A stretch of 34,517 nucleotides of DNA from Sneathiellales bacterium. GTDB lineage: Bacteria; Pseudomonadota; Alphaproteobacteria; Minwuiales; Minwuiaceae. Positions 1 to 8,303 of the stretch are shown in pieces (the stretch's first letter is position 1; every line of letters begins with the position of its first letter). The position numbers and the translations under genes were made by a program. Under the pieces are notes generated by a model, which saw only the letters and a program-made list of their open reading frames with translations, made no database searches and had not been told where the DNA came from. The stretch is from assembly GCA_026992315.1 (NCBI GenBank), contig JALXAG010000262.1, positions 1-34,517 on the forward strand, read 5' to 3'.

Positions 1-432
1 GACCATGGCCGTTGACTGCGCGCCCGTCGCCAGATCGGCGAACAACAACTGCACGTCGCGGGCGCGGACCTCGCGACCGTTGATCCGGTAGCCGGAGCCG
101 GAATCGCGCACGATCCGGCGGGTGATTTCCAGCACGTCATCGTCGTTGAAGGGGGCGGGGGCGCGGCGTTCGGCATTGTCGAGAACCACCGTCACCTCGC
201 ACTGGGCGCGCGGCGGGCGGCTGTTGGTGCCGGCGAAAATGACATCGTCCATGGCGCCGCCGCGCAGGCTTTTCGCCGACGTTTCGCCCATGACCCAGCG
301 CAGCGCCTCGACCAGGTTGGACTTGCCGCAGCCATTGGGGCCGACAATACCCGTCAGCCCCGGCTGGATGGCCAGTTCCGTCTGATCGACGAAGGATTTG
401 AACCCCGAAAGGCGCAGGCTGGTGAAATGCAA
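1..432 (-). CDS. smc: Chromosome segregation ATPase SMC, N-terminal part (cut by window edge)
   Basis: This is the first 144 codons of the SMC condensin ATPase, which compacts and separates the chromosome. The translated start reads [14 protein letters not shown], followed by a Walker A motif GPNGCGKS at residues 31-38 and the SMC-typical EALRWVMGE stretch just after it. The rest of the head, the coiled coil and the hinge lie beyond position 1. The start is a TTG codon at 432-430. It fits because GGGAGG lies about 5 bases upstream on the minus strand and because SMC proteins normally begin this close to the Walker A. The gene follows the DsbA-like gene in the same direction with a 50-base gap, so the two are probably co-transcribed. 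The identification is firm; only the start codon is inferred. Confidence 0.95.
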   Translation of the reverse strand, partial: MHFTSLRLSGFKSFVDQTELAIQPGLTGIVGPNGCGKSNLVEALRWVMGETSAKSLRGGAMDDVIFAGTNSRPPRAQCEVTVVLDNAERRAPAPFNDDDVLEITRRIVRDSGSGYRINGREVRARDVQLLFADLATGAQSTAMV

Positions 433-482
433 TGGGCCTCCCAGTCAGCGGCGGTTGCAGGGGTGAAGACCAGCCGCCATGG

Positions 483-1157
483 TCATTTGGCGTATTTCAT
501 GAGGATATCGTTCATTTCCTCGTAAGAGCGGGCGCCGGGATATTTATCGCCTTCGATGATGAAGGTCGGCGTGGAATTCACCCCGAATTTGCGCTCCCCC
601 TCCTGCCGGTTGCTCAGAACGAGGGTTTCCAGTTCCCTGTCGGTCATGCAGGCCTGGAATTTCTGGCTGCCGATGCCGCCAAGGCGCGCGATCTTGCCCA
701 GCGCGGCAATGGGATCGGCTGCGCGGGACCATTTGGCCTGGCGCTTGAAGAGAACATCGAGAAAGGCTTCGAACCGTCCGGGGCCGGCACAGCGGACAAG
801 CTGGGCTGCGCGCAGCGCGGCGCCATCGAAGGGAAATTCGCGCAGGATCATTCTGGCCTTGCCGGTATCGAGCCAGTTCTTCTTCAGTTCGGGATAGGTC
901 TGCAGATGAAAACGGGCGCAATGAGGGCAGGTCATCGAGTAATATTCGATGATCGTGATCGGCGCATCGGCCTTGCCGATGACTATTTCGTCCTTGATAT
1001 ATTCCGCCGCGTGGGCCGGGCCGCCCATGGCGCTGAATGCGAGGATGGCGCCGGCAAGTCCCGCGGCGATGACATGGCGGCGGCTCAGGCCTGCCTGCCC
1101 ATGGCGGGCGGGGATGGTAACCGCGGTTTTCTCCAGTTTTGTCTTGGTTTGTGTCAC
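483..1157 (-). CDS. Exported DsbA-family thiol-disulfide oxidoreductase
   Basis: This is a periplasmic thioredoxin-fold protein that forms or shuffles disulfide bonds. It has an N-terminal export signal with twin arginines (SRRHV, residues 25-29) and a hydrophobic stretch ending in AHA, so Tat export is possible although the motif lacks the usual Phe. The catalytic CPHC motif sits at about residues 77-80 and the cis-proline loop NSTPTF near residue 200, both typical of DsbA-like enzymes. The predicted start is the GTG at 1157, because GGAGAG lies about 6 bases upstream; a GTG four codons earlier (1169) is also in frame. The gene lies between DUF721 and smc, an order I recall as common in Alphaproteobacteria. 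Whether it is an oxidase or an isomerase cannot be told from sequence alone. Confidence 0.9.
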   Translation of the reverse strand: MTQTKTKLEKTAVTIPARHGQAGLSRRHVIAAGLAGAILAFSAMGGPAHAAEYIKDEIVIGKADAPITIIEYYSMTCPHCARFHLQTYPELKKNWLDTGKARMILREFPFDGAALRAAQLVRCAGPGRFEAFLDVLFKRQAKWSRAADPIAALGKIARLGGIGSQKFQACMTDRELETLVLSNRQEGERKFGVNSTPTFIIEGDKYPGARSYEEMNDILMKYAK

Positions 1158-1237
1158 ATCTCTCTCCACATACTATATATGGTATTATAACAAGGCGTGG
1201 CAGCGCGGCAATGGCGGTTTTGCCGCTGCCTGCCCCG

Positions 1238-1837
1238 TCAGTTTCCTTTGCGGGCACCCCTTCCGCCTTCGCGGGCGAGGATGCTTTCGCCCAGGCTTTG
1301 CAGGGCGTTTTTCAGATCCTCATGTCTTATGCCACGGACAGCAGCGCCGATTTCCTTCTTTTCTTCCGGCGATAAATGTCTTGGCTGAAATTTACGGTTT
1401 TTCTGCGGGCGGGACAAATGGCCCTGGCGGATGCGCAGGCCGGTCACGGCGCGATAACCGTAGAAGCGGTTGATCCGTTCCAGGATCACCGGTTCCAGAT
1501 GCTGAACCTGTGGCCCCCAGCCTATGGCGACGCGTAGGTGCAGAATGGCGCCGTCATCCTTTTTCCCTGCCGGGCTCAGCCGTTCCGGGCGGGCGTTTTC
1601 GGCCAGGGATGCCCCGGCGATTTCTCTCCAGTGGGTCAGGATTTCGTGACCGAATTTGCCGAATCCCCGGCGGCGGTACAGGGCATCGGTACTTCTGTTC
1701 ATAAGGCGGGAAACCGGTTTCAGCCCGTTTTCGCGCGGTTTGAAGCCTGTCCGGGGTGTCCATCCCCCGTCGGGAGAGGAACGTTCCTTGTTGTTAGAGC
1801 GGGGCATCGGGGCTAAACAATCCTCTGATTTCGCCAT
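1238..1837 (-). CDS. DUF721 family protein (DciA-like)
   Basis: This basic protein of about 199 residues carries the DUF721 domain. The recognisable core runs from the motif FGKFGHEILTHWREIAG through a middle segment, ILHLRVAIGWGPQVQHLEPVIL, that fits the family's β-strand and helix. DUF721 includes DciA, which helps load the replicative helicase DnaB; applying that role here is inference from the family. The C-terminal tail is Arg/Lys rich. The start is uncertain: ATG at 1837 gives the longest sensible protein, while ATG at 1807 is the alternative; neither has a strong ribosome site. The gene is divergent from mutY with only about 53 bases between starts, so the two share a promoter region. 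Downstream are the DsbA-like gene and smc in the same direction. Confidence 0.8.
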   Translation of the reverse strand: MAKSEDCLAPMPRSNNKERSSPDGGWTPRTGFKPRENGLKPVSRLMNRSTDALYRRRGFGKFGHEILTHWREIAGASLAENARPERLSPAGKKDDGAILHLRVAIGWGPQVQHLEPVILERINRFYGYRAVTGLRIRQGHLSRPQKNRKFQPRHLSPEEKKEIGAAVRGIRHEDLKNALQSLGESILAREGGRGARKGN

Positions 1838-1890
1838 GCGGAAGGTTTTACAGCATAAGCCAGGGCGGGCAGGGGGCAAGACACGAAGCG

Positions 1891-3027
1891 ATGAAAAACG
1901 AGCAGACAGGAGGCAAACCGGCATCCCGCGTCGATCCGCAGCGCATCCGTGCGGACCTGCTGGCCTGGTACGATGTCCACCGCCGCGATCTGCCTTGGCG
2001 CGCCAAAGCGGGAGAGACACCGGATCCCTATCGCATATGGTTGTCGGAAATCATGCTGCAGCAGACCACGGTTGCCACCGTCGGGCCGTATTTTGCCGCT
2101 TTCACAAACCGTTGGCCGACGGTGCACGACCTGGCGGCGGCGGCGCTGGACGATGTTCTGCATGCCTGGGCCGGGCTTGGCTATTATGCGCGGGCGCGCA
2201 ACCTGCACCGTTGCGCGCAGGCGGTGGTGGCGCAATTCGCCGGTCGGTTCCCCGAGGACGAGGACACACTGAAAACCCTGCCCGGTATCGGGGATTATAC
2301 GGCCGCGGCGATTGCCGCCATTGCCTTCGGGCGCAAGGCCACGGTCGTGGACGGCAATGTCGAACGGGTGACGGCGCGCCTGTTCGCCATCGACCAGCCC
2401 CTGCCCGAAGGCAAGCCCTGGATCCGGGCCATGGCCGCGACCCTCACCCCCGATTATCGCCCCGGGGATTTCGCACAGGCGATGATGGATCTGGGCGCCG
2501 GCGTGTGTGTGCCGCGTAATCCGCAATGCGGGCGATGCCCGCTCTCCGGACAGTGCGAGGCTCTGGCCGCGGGTCTGGCGGGGGAGCTGCCGCGTCGGGC
2601 GCCGCGCAAGGCGCGCCCGGAACGGCGCGGCATCGCCTTCTGGCTGCAGAGCCCGGACGGGCGGGTATTGCTGCGCCGCCGCCCGGAAAACGGGCTGCTG
2701 GGCGGGATGATGGAAATCCCCTCCACCCCCTGGGCGGAAAACGACGCCCGCCCGCCCGCAATGCAGGACCTGGCGCGCCTGGCGCCGCTGGATGTGTCCT
2801 GGCGCGTCTTGCCGGGGCGGGTGCGCCATGTGTTCACGCATTTTTCCCTCGAACTGGAAGTCTGGGCCGGCAGGGCGGAGGCAGGGCAGCTCGATCAGGT
2901 CTGGGGCATCTGGTGGCCGATCGGCGATCTCGACCAGGCGGCACTGCCCAGCGTGATGCGAAAGATCTGCGCTCATGCCCGCGCCCATGGGGATGAGGGT
3001 GGCGCCGCCGGACCGCTGTTCGCCTGA
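1891..3027 (+). CDS. mutY: A/G-specific adenine DNA glycosylase MutY
   Basis: MutY removes adenine mispaired with 8-oxoguanine, the last guard against G:C to T:A mutations from oxidised guanine. The 378-residue product has the catalytic Glu53 in SEIMLQQT, a helix-hairpin-helix LPGIGDYTAAAI at 129-140 and the catalytic Asp154 in VVDGNVERV. It also has a [4Fe-4S] cluster motif at Cys206, 213, 216 and 222 (spacing C-x6-C-x2-C-x5-C). Residues from about 235 form the Nudix-like C-terminal domain that recognises 8-oxoguanine. All key residues and the usual length are present. The start at 1891 has only a weak ribosome site (GAAGCG). The gene is divergent from the DUF721 gene. No terminator is evident in the 124 bases before the next gene. 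Confidence 0.97.
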   Translation: MKNEQTGGKPASRVDPQRIRADLLAWYDVHRRDLPWRAKAGETPDPYRIWLSEIMLQQTTVATVGPYFAAFTNRWPTVHDLAAAALDDVLHAWAGLGYYARARNLHRCAQAVVAQFAGRFPEDEDTLKTLPGIGDYTAAAIAAIAFGRKATVVDGNVERVTARLFAIDQPLPEGKPWIRAMAATLTPDYRPGDFAQAMMDLGAGVCVPRNPQCGRCPLSGQCEALAAGLAGELPRRAPRKARPERRGIAFWLQSPDGRVLLRRRPENGLLGGMMEIPSTPWAENDARPPAMQDLARLAPLDVSWRVLPGRVRHVFTHFSLELEVWAGRAEAGQLDQVWGIWWPIGDLDQAALPSVMRKICAHARAHGDEGGAAGPLFA

Positions 3028-3151
3028 GGGCGTCACTTCATTTCCCGAGCGGTGATGATCTGCCGCAGGGCGCGGGCTTGATGTTGGCGTGGCGGTTTCT
3101 ATAGTCGTTTGCGCACGTATCTTTATCTTTCTTCCTGCCGGATGAACTGCC

Positions 3152-4390
3152 ATGTCTCAAGAAAACGATCGGAGCGATATGCCGTCATCCCCCGCCGCTT
3201 CCGGTGCCCTTTCCGGCATCAGGGTGATCGATCTGTCGCGGGTGTTGGGCGGGCCGTATTGTTCGCAGATACTGGCCGATCACGGCGCCGATGTGATCAA
3301 GGTCGAGCCGCCCCAGGGGGATGAAACCCGCGAATGGGGACCGCCTTTCAAGGAGGGGTTGTCGGCTTATTTCTCTGGCGCCAATCGCAACAAGCGGGCG
3401 ATGGCCCTGGATATCCGCGATCAGCGCGGCCGCGATATTCTGCTGCGCCTGCTGGAAGGGGCGGATGTTCTGCTGGAGAATTTCAAGACCGGTACGCTGG
3501 AAAAATGGGGGCTGGGCTACGAGGATGTGCTGCGCCATCGCTTCCCCCGCCTGGTGCACTGCCGCATTTCCGGTTTCGGCGCCGACGGCCCCTTTGGCGG
3601 CTTGCCGGGATACGATGCGGTGGTGCAGGCCTGGACCGGGCTGATCAGCATCAACGGCAGCCCCGAATCGGGGCCGGTGCGTCTGGGGATTCCGCTGGTC
3701 GATCTCGGTACCGGGCTGTATGCGGCCAACGGCATCATGATGGCGCTGCTGGAACGCAGCCGCTCCGGGCGCGGGCAGTTTGTCGAGGCATCGTTATACG
3801 ATTGCGGGCTGGCGCTGCTGCATCCGCAAGGGGCCAATTATCTGATGAGCGGCAAGGTGCCGGGGCTGACCGGCAACGCCCATCCCAATATCTCGCCTTA
3901 CGATCTGTACGAAACGGCGACGGTGCCGGTATTCCTCGGCATCGGCAACAACCGCCAGTTCGCGCGTCTGTGCGAAATGCTGGGCGATCCGCAGCTTGCG
4001 GAAGACGAACGTTTCCGCAGCAATGCCGACCGGGTTGTCAACCGCCCGGCGCTGACGGAGCGTCTGGCAGCGCTGATGGCGACGCAGGACGGCGAGGCGC
4101 TGGCTGCACGACTATTGGCCGCCGGTGTGCCCGCGGGGGCGGCGCAGACGGTCGATCGTGCCCTGGCCCACCCTCATACCCGCCACCGTGATATGGTGGT
4201 GGAGAAGGACGGCTATAAAGGTATCGGCATTCCGGTCAAGATGGGCCGCACACCGGGACAGGTGCGCCGGGCGCCGCCGCGCTTCGGCGCCGACAGCCGC
4301 GCCATTCTGGCGGAGGCCGGTTATCCGGAAGACGAAATAGAAAGCCTGATCGCGGAAGGCGTCGTCAAGGCGGGCGATGCCGATGTCTGA
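3152..4390 (+). CDS. CaiB/BaiF family (class III) CoA transferase
   Basis: Family III CoA transferases move CoA between carboxylic acids through an aspartyl-CoA intermediate. This 412-residue protein begins with the typical GIRVIDLSRVLGGPYCSQILADHGADVIKVE block (residues 22-52) and has the catalytic Asp at about residue 184 in PLVDLGTG, matching the Asp of formyl-CoA transferase. Length is normal. The real start may be the ATG at 3179, which has GGAG four bases upstream; the ATG at 3152 has no clear ribosome site. The gene ends 29 bases before the molybdenum hydroxylase and probably shares its transcript. This suggests a catabolic route in which an acid is activated to its CoA ester and a substrate is hydroxylated. 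The acid cannot be predicted from sequence. Confidence 0.92.
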   Translation: MSQENDRSDMPSSPAASGALSGIRVIDLSRVLGGPYCSQILADHGADVIKVEPPQGDETREWGPPFKEGLSAYFSGANRNKRAMALDIRDQRGRDILLRLLEGADVLLENFKTGTLEKWGLGYEDVLRHRFPRLVHCRISGFGADGPFGGLPGYDAVVQAWTGLISINGSPESGPVRLGIPLVDLGTGLYAANGIMMALLERSRSGRGQFVEASLYDCGLALLHPQGANYLMSGKVPGLTGNAHPNISPYDLYETATVPVFLGIGNNRQFARLCEMLGDPQLAEDERFRSNADRVVNRPALTERLAALMATQDGEALAARLLAAGVPAGAAQTVDRALAHPHTRHRDMVVEKDGYKGIGIPVKMGRTPGQVRRAPPRFGADSRAILAEAGYPEDEIESLIAEGVVKAGDADV

Positions 4391-4419
4391 ATACAGGAAA
4401 TCGGGGGCAGGAGGTTATT

Positions 4420-6753
4420 TTGGTCCAATTCGGCAAAAGTCAGTCCGTCCGGCGCAAGGAGGATGACCGTTTTCTGACCGGTCACGGCACCTATACGGAC
4501 GATATCAATATCGACGGGCAGTTATATGGGGTGTTTCTGCGCTCTCCCGTTGCCCATGCCGAAATCGGCGCGATCGATCTGGAGGATGCTCGTGCCATGC
4601 CCGGTGTCGCCGGGATTTTCACCGGTGCCGATCTGGAGGCGACGGAATCCAACGATATTCCCTGCGCCATTCCCTTGAAGAACAGCGACGGTAGCCCGCG
4701 TGCCGATCCGGGCCGCCCGGTGCTGTGCACGGGGCGGGCGCGTTTTGCCGGCGATGCCATTGCCCTGATTGTGGCCGAAACGCCCGAACAGGCCCGCGAT
4801 GCCGCCGAGGCGGTCATGGTCGATTTCGGGGAATTGCCCGCGGCTGCCGATCTGCGTAGCGCCATCGGCGGCCCGGCCGTTCATGATGCGGCGGCGGATA
4901 ATGTCGCCTTCGATTGGCAGATGGGCGATGCGGATGCGGTGGAGGCGGCTTTTGCCGCCGCTGCCCATGTGACGCGGATCGAGGTGGTGAACAACCGCCT
5001 TGTCGTCGCCTCCCTGGAGCCGCGCGGCGCCGTGGCCGATTACGACCCCGCCTCGGGCCGGCTGACCTTGCACACCGCCACCCAGGGCGGTTGGCTGATT
5101 CGCCGCTATCTGGCAGAACATGTGCTGCATATGCGCCCGGAACAGATCAGGGTGCTGACACCCGATGTCGGCGGCGGCTTCGGCATGAAGCTGTTCTTCT
5201 ATCCCGAACAGGCGGCGGTGGCCTGGGCGGCCCGCCATCTCTGCCGTCCGGTGAAATGGATCAACGATCGCGGCGAATCCTTTCTCACCGATACCCATGG
5301 CCGCGACAATATCAGCAGGGCGGAGCTGGCGTTGGATAAGGACGGGCGCATTGTGGCCATGCGCGCCGATACGCTGGCCGGGATGGGGGCCTATCTGTCC
5401 AATTTCGCGCCGATGATCCCGACCCTTGCCGGGTGCAAGGTGCTGCCCGGTGTCTATGACGTGAAAAAGCTGCATCTGCGGGTGCGCGGCGTCTTCACCA
5501 ATACCACGCCGGTGGATGCCTATCGCGGCGCCGGACGGCCGGAGGCGATTTATCTGATGGAGCGGCTGATCGACCGGGCCGGGCGGGAAACCGGCCTTGG
5601 CGCGGCGGAGATCCGACGGCGGAATTTCATACCGCCTGAAGCGATGCCCTTCAAGACCGCAACGGGACAGACCTATGACAGCGGCGAATTCGCCCGCCTG
5701 CTGGATATGGCCATGGCAAGGGCCGATTGGTCCGGTTTCGAGGCACGGAGGCAGGAAGCCTCGGCGCGTGGGCGCCTGCGCGGCATCGGCCTGTGCTATT
5801 ATGTCGAGGCCACCGGCGGCGCCCCGGACGATACGGTGGCGGTACGTTTCGGGCAGGACGACACGGTGTCGGTTGTGGTCGGCACCCAATCCACCGGACA
5901 GGGGCATGAAACCGCCTTCGCCCAACTGATGGCCGAGCGGCTGGAAGTGGATATCGATCGTATCCGCATCATACAGGGCGATACGGACGCCCTGGCCAAG
6001 GGCGGCGGTACCGGCGGATCGCGATCGCTGACCGTCGAAGGGGGTGCCATCGTCAAGGTGGCTGAAACGGTGATCGAACGGGGACGGTTCTTTGCCTCGC
6101 TGCTTCTGGAGGCGGCCGAACAGGATATCGAATACAGGGATGGCCGTTTCACCATCGTGGGGACGGACCGGCGTATCGGCCTGTTCGAACTGGCGCGCCG
6201 GGCAGCGGATCATCCCGCAGCCCAGGGGGATTACGAGGGCGGGCTCGATGCCAGCGCCGCCTATGAGGTCGAAGCCTTCACCTATCCGAACGGCTGCCAT
6301 ATCGCCGAGGTGGAAATCGATCCCGATACCGGCGAGCTGAGCATTGAAAACTATACGGTCGTGGATGATTTCGGCCATATTCTGAACCCGATGCTGGTGG
6401 AGGGTCAGGTGCATGGCGGTATCGCCCAGGGGCTGGGCCAGGCATTGATGGAGGCGGCGCGCTACGATGCAAACGGCCAGCTTCTCAGCGGCTCTTTCAT
6501 GGATTATGCGCTGCCGCGCGCCATCGACATGCCCGCCAATCTGTCCCTGTCCACCGTCGAAGTGCCGTGCCGAAACAATCTTCTCGGCGTCAAGGGCTGT
6601 GGCGAGGCCGGCTGCATCGGCGCCCCGGCGGCGCTGATCAATGCGATTATCGATGCGCTTGCCCCTCTCGGGGTGGAGCATATCGACATGCCCGCCACGC
6701 CGCAGCGTCTGTGGGAGGCCATCCGCACCGCCCGCAATCGCCCGGCGCCATGA
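4420..6753 (+). CDS. Molybdenum hydroxylase large subunit (xanthine dehydrogenase / CODH-like family)
   Basis: This 777-residue protein is the molybdopterin-cytosine-dinucleotide-binding large subunit of the xanthine oxidase family, which hydroxylates carbon centres using water. Family motifs include GHGTYTDDI near the N-terminus, VGGGFGMK in the pterin region, AYRGAGRPEA, GTQSTGQGHETA and the C-terminal GCGEAGCIGAPAA with the expected catalytic Glu. AYRGAGRPEA is the loop of CODH-like homologues, not the AYRCSFR loop of true CO dehydrogenase, so CO oxidation is unlikely. Translation begins at a TTG (4420) with AGGAGG five bases upstream. It follows the CoA transferase by 29 bases and overlaps the Nudix gene as ATGA. 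The usual iron-sulfur and FAD subunits are absent from this window, which is odd for the family. Confidence 0.92.
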   Translation: MVQFGKSQSVRRKEDDRFLTGHGTYTDDINIDGQLYGVFLRSPVAHAEIGAIDLEDARAMPGVAGIFTGADLEATESNDIPCAIPLKNSDGSPRADPGRPVLCTGRARFAGDAIALIVAETPEQARDAAEAVMVDFGELPAAADLRSAIGGPAVHDAAADNVAFDWQMGDADAVEAAFAAAAHVTRIEVVNNRLVVASLEPRGAVADYDPASGRLTLHTATQGGWLIRRYLAEHVLHMRPEQIRVLTPDVGGGFGMKLFFYPEQAAVAWAARHLCRPVKWINDRGESFLTDTHGRDNISRAELALDKDGRIVAMRADTLAGMGAYLSNFAPMIPTLAGCKVLPGVYDVKKLHLRVRGVFTNTTPVDAYRGAGRPEAIYLMERLIDRAGRETGLGAAEIRRRNFIPPEAMPFKTATGQTYDSGEFARLLDMAMARADWSGFEARRQEASARGRLRGIGLCYYVEATGGAPDDTVAVRFGQDDTVSVVVGTQSTGQGHETAFAQLMAERLEVDIDRIRIIQGDTDALAKGGGTGGSRSLTVEGGAIVKVAETVIERGRFFASLLLEAAEQDIEYRDGRFTIVGTDRRIGLFELARRAADHPAAQGDYEGGLDASAAYEVEAFTYPNGCHIAEVEIDPDTGELSIENYTVVDDFGHILNPMLVEGQVHGGIAQGLGQALMEAARYDANGQLLSGSFMDYALPRAIDMPANLSLSTVEVPCRNNLLGVKGCGEAGCIGAPAALINAIIDALAPLGVEHIDMPATPQRLWEAIRTARNRPAP

Positions 6754-7238
6754 GTGCGCGTCATTATCCCGCCCGCCCCGTCGTCGCCGTCGGAATCGTG
6801 ACCTGGTGGCAGGGGCGGGTATTGCTGATACAGCGGGGCAGGGAACCGCGTCTTGGCGAATGGTCCATCCCCGGCGGTGCGCAGAAACTGGGCGAGACCC
6901 TGCATCAGGCAGCCTTGCGCGAACTGCATGAGGAAACGGGGCTGACGGTGCCCGATGGCACGGCGCTTCATCTGGTCGATGCGCTCGATTCGATCATTCG
7001 CGATAGCCGGGGACGGATCGAGTACCATTACACGCTGGTCGATTATACCCTGTGCATTGCCGACGGCGCATCGGCGGTGGCCGGTGGCGATGTCGCCGCC
7101 CTGCAATGGGCCGATCCGGACGCGTTGGAAGCTTTTTCCCTGTGGGCGGAAACGCGGCGGATCATTGCCGCCGCCAGGCGTATCATGGCAGGAGGGGAGG
7201 GGGCGTTTCAGTCATCGAAACGACCGCCGCGCCCCTGA
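6750..7238 (+). CDS. Nudix hydrolase
   Basis: This 162-residue protein has a perfect Nudix box. After the Gly in IPGG come the spacing G-x5-E, then x7 and RELHEETGL, giving all metal-binding glutamates. Nudix enzymes cleave nucleoside diphosphates linked to another group (sugar nucleotides, NADH, CoA, oxidised dNTPs). The N-terminal PARPVVAVGIVTWWQGRVLLIQRG resembles the broad ADP-ribose / NADH-type group, but the exact substrate cannot be assigned. Its ATG at 6750 overlaps the stop of the molybdenum hydroxylase (ATGA), so translation is probably coupled and the genes act in one pathway or share regulation. Its last 31 bases overlap the tail of the convergent enoyl-CoA hydratase gene. Confidence 0.9.
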   Translation: MSARHYPARPVVAVGIVTWWQGRVLLIQRGREPRLGEWSIPGGAQKLGETLHQAALRELHEETGLTVPDGTALHLVDALDSIIRDSRGRIEYHYTLVDYTLCIADGASAVAGGDVAALQWADPDALEAFSLWAETRRIIAAARRIMAGGEGAFQSSKRPPRP

Positions 7239-7975
7239 CCCCGGCTGAAACGGGCGGCACCTTTCGATGCCTCTTCCCGTAGCGGTGCCAGACCGCCGCG
7301 TCCTTCGGCCTTCAATGCCTCATCCAGCGGCAGGTCCCATTGCCGGTGGGCGGAAAGGCGATCGGCGCGCATGCAGGTTTCAGGAAAGGAGGCGATGGTT
7401 TCGGCCAGCTTGCGGGCTTCCTCAAGCGCCTGGCCCGGCGGGCACAGGCGATCCGCCAGACCCCAGCGAAAGGCTTCCCCGGCATCGACGGGGCGGCCGG
7501 TCAGGATCATGTCCAGGGCCCGCCCCTGCCCGATGATGCGGGGCAGGCGCACGGTGCCGCCATCGATCAGCGGTACGCCGAAACGGCGGCAGAACACGCC
7601 GAATACGGCGGTTTCGGAGGCAACCCGCAAATCGCACCACAAGGCCAGCTCCAGCCCGCCCGCGACGGCATGGCCTTCGATGGCGGCGATGACCGGCTTG
7701 TCCAGCAGCATGCGGGTCGGCCCCATGGGGCCTTCGCCTTCGGGCTGATAGTCGATCTTTTCCGGGTTGGCGGCTTCCTTCAGGTCGTATCCGGCGCAGA
7801 AACTGCCGCCGGCGCCATGAAGAACAGCGATTTTCAGTGCGGAATCGGCGTTGAAATCCCTGAAGATGGCGCGTAACTCCCGCGCTATGCGGGCATTGAC
7901 GGCGTTGCGTGCTTCGGGCCGGTTCAGGGTGACGATGAGAATGCCGTTTTGTGCCTTCGCATTGATCGATGTCAT
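7208..7975 (-). CDS. Enoyl-CoA hydratase/isomerase (crotonase family)
   Basis: Crotonase-fold enzymes act on acyl-CoA thioesters, most often hydrating enoyl-CoA. The protein of about 255 residues shows both oxyanion-hole segments: GSFCAGYDLKEA, and HAVAGGLELALWCDLRVAS further along. The C-terminal half has the expected helical part. It is probably an enoyl-CoA hydratase, but isomerase, hydrolase and decarboxylase activities occur in the same fold. I chose the ATG at 7975 (MTSINAK), which has AAAGAGAT about seven bases upstream; an earlier in-frame ATG at 8014 would add 13 unlikely residues. The gene faces the Nudix gene and their ends overlap by 31 bases. Its partner in metabolism could be the CoA transferase upstream, but they are not co-transcribed. 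Confidence 0.9.
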   Translation of the reverse strand: MTSINAKAQNGILIVTLNRPEARNAVNARIARELRAIFRDFNADSALKIAVLHGAGGSFCAGYDLKEAANPEKIDYQPEGEGPMGPTRMLLDKPVIAAIEGHAVAGGLELALWCDLRVASETAVFGVFCRRFGVPLIDGGTVRLPRIIGQGRALDMILTGRPVDAGEAFRWGLADRLCPPGQALEEARKLAETIASFPETCMRADRLSAHRQWDLPLDEALKAEGRGGLAPLREEASKGAARFSRGQGRGGRFDD

Positions 7976-8183
7976 TGCCGTATCTCTTTCTGTCGGGGGT
8001 ATCATGCCGGTCACGCCGGAACATGGCTCGGTTCGGAACAGTAGCGGTCTGCCGTTTTTCTGTCACCCGTTATGGCGCGATGGGATTATGAGGCGCTATG
8101 GGCAGGAAGGGCCCTTCTCCGGCGGTTCAGACAATCGTCCCGCCGTCTGGACAGGCGGCATCGGGGGCAGGAAAATGCATTAT

Positions 8184-8198
8184 TGAAAATCATTCTCA
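8184..8198 (+). promoter_or_regulatory. Fur-type operator upstream of the iron-binding-protein gene
   Basis: The sequence TGAAAATCATTCTCA fits the 7-1-7 Fur consensus TGAnAATnATTnTCA at every fixed position. It lies just upstream of the predicted -35 box and about 105 bases before the start of a ferric-iron transporter gene, as expected for iron-repressed control. That Fur is the protein involved is inference; Irr or Mur are alternatives in Alphaproteobacteria. Confidence 0.75.
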
Positions 8199-8204
8199 AA
8201 ATAC

Positions 8205-8233
8205 TTGCCGAAACGGTTCAAGGTTGCTATAGA
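8205..8233 (+). promoter_or_regulatory. Predicted sigma-70 promoter for the iron-binding-protein gene
   Basis: A -35 box TTGCCG (8205-8210) and a -10 box TATAGA (8228-8233) are separated by exactly 17 bases. Each matches four of six consensus positions. Initiation would be near 8240. The Fur-like site overlaps the region just upstream and a TGATA-N5-TATCA palindrome lies over the start point. Confidence 0.55.
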
Positions 8234-8239
8234 TGCGAA

Positions 8240-8254
8240 TGATAGTAGTTATCA
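8240..8254. promoter_or_regulatory. TGATA-N5-TATCA palindrome at the predicted transcription start
   Basis: The palindrome TGATA-GTAGT-TATCA has a perfect 5-base inverted repeat around a 5-base spacer. Its centre is 56 bases from the centre of the upstream Fur-like site. It could be a second, weaker Fur/iron-regulator site, giving repression from both sides of the promoter. Chance occurrence is possible since the repeat is short. Confidence 0.45.
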
Positions 8255-8303
8255 ATAGCGCAAAACTGCGATGAGCGGTAAGCGCATCAGGCAGGAGTAG
8301 TCA

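Noticed and set aside
1813-3153. Long open frame antisense to mutY (over 400 codons)
   Set aside because: It is a GC-rich shadow of mutY, shows no family motif, and mutY has all its catalytic residues in the other strand.
4522-6681. Antisense open frame of about 719 codons across the molybdenum hydroxylase
   Set aside because: High-GC third-position bias produces such frames; the sense strand carries the full family motif set.
4420-6753. True aerobic CO dehydrogenase large subunit
   Set aside because: The active-site loop reads AYRGAGRPEA rather than the AYRCSFR form of real CO dehydrogenases, and no coxM or coxS lies nearby.
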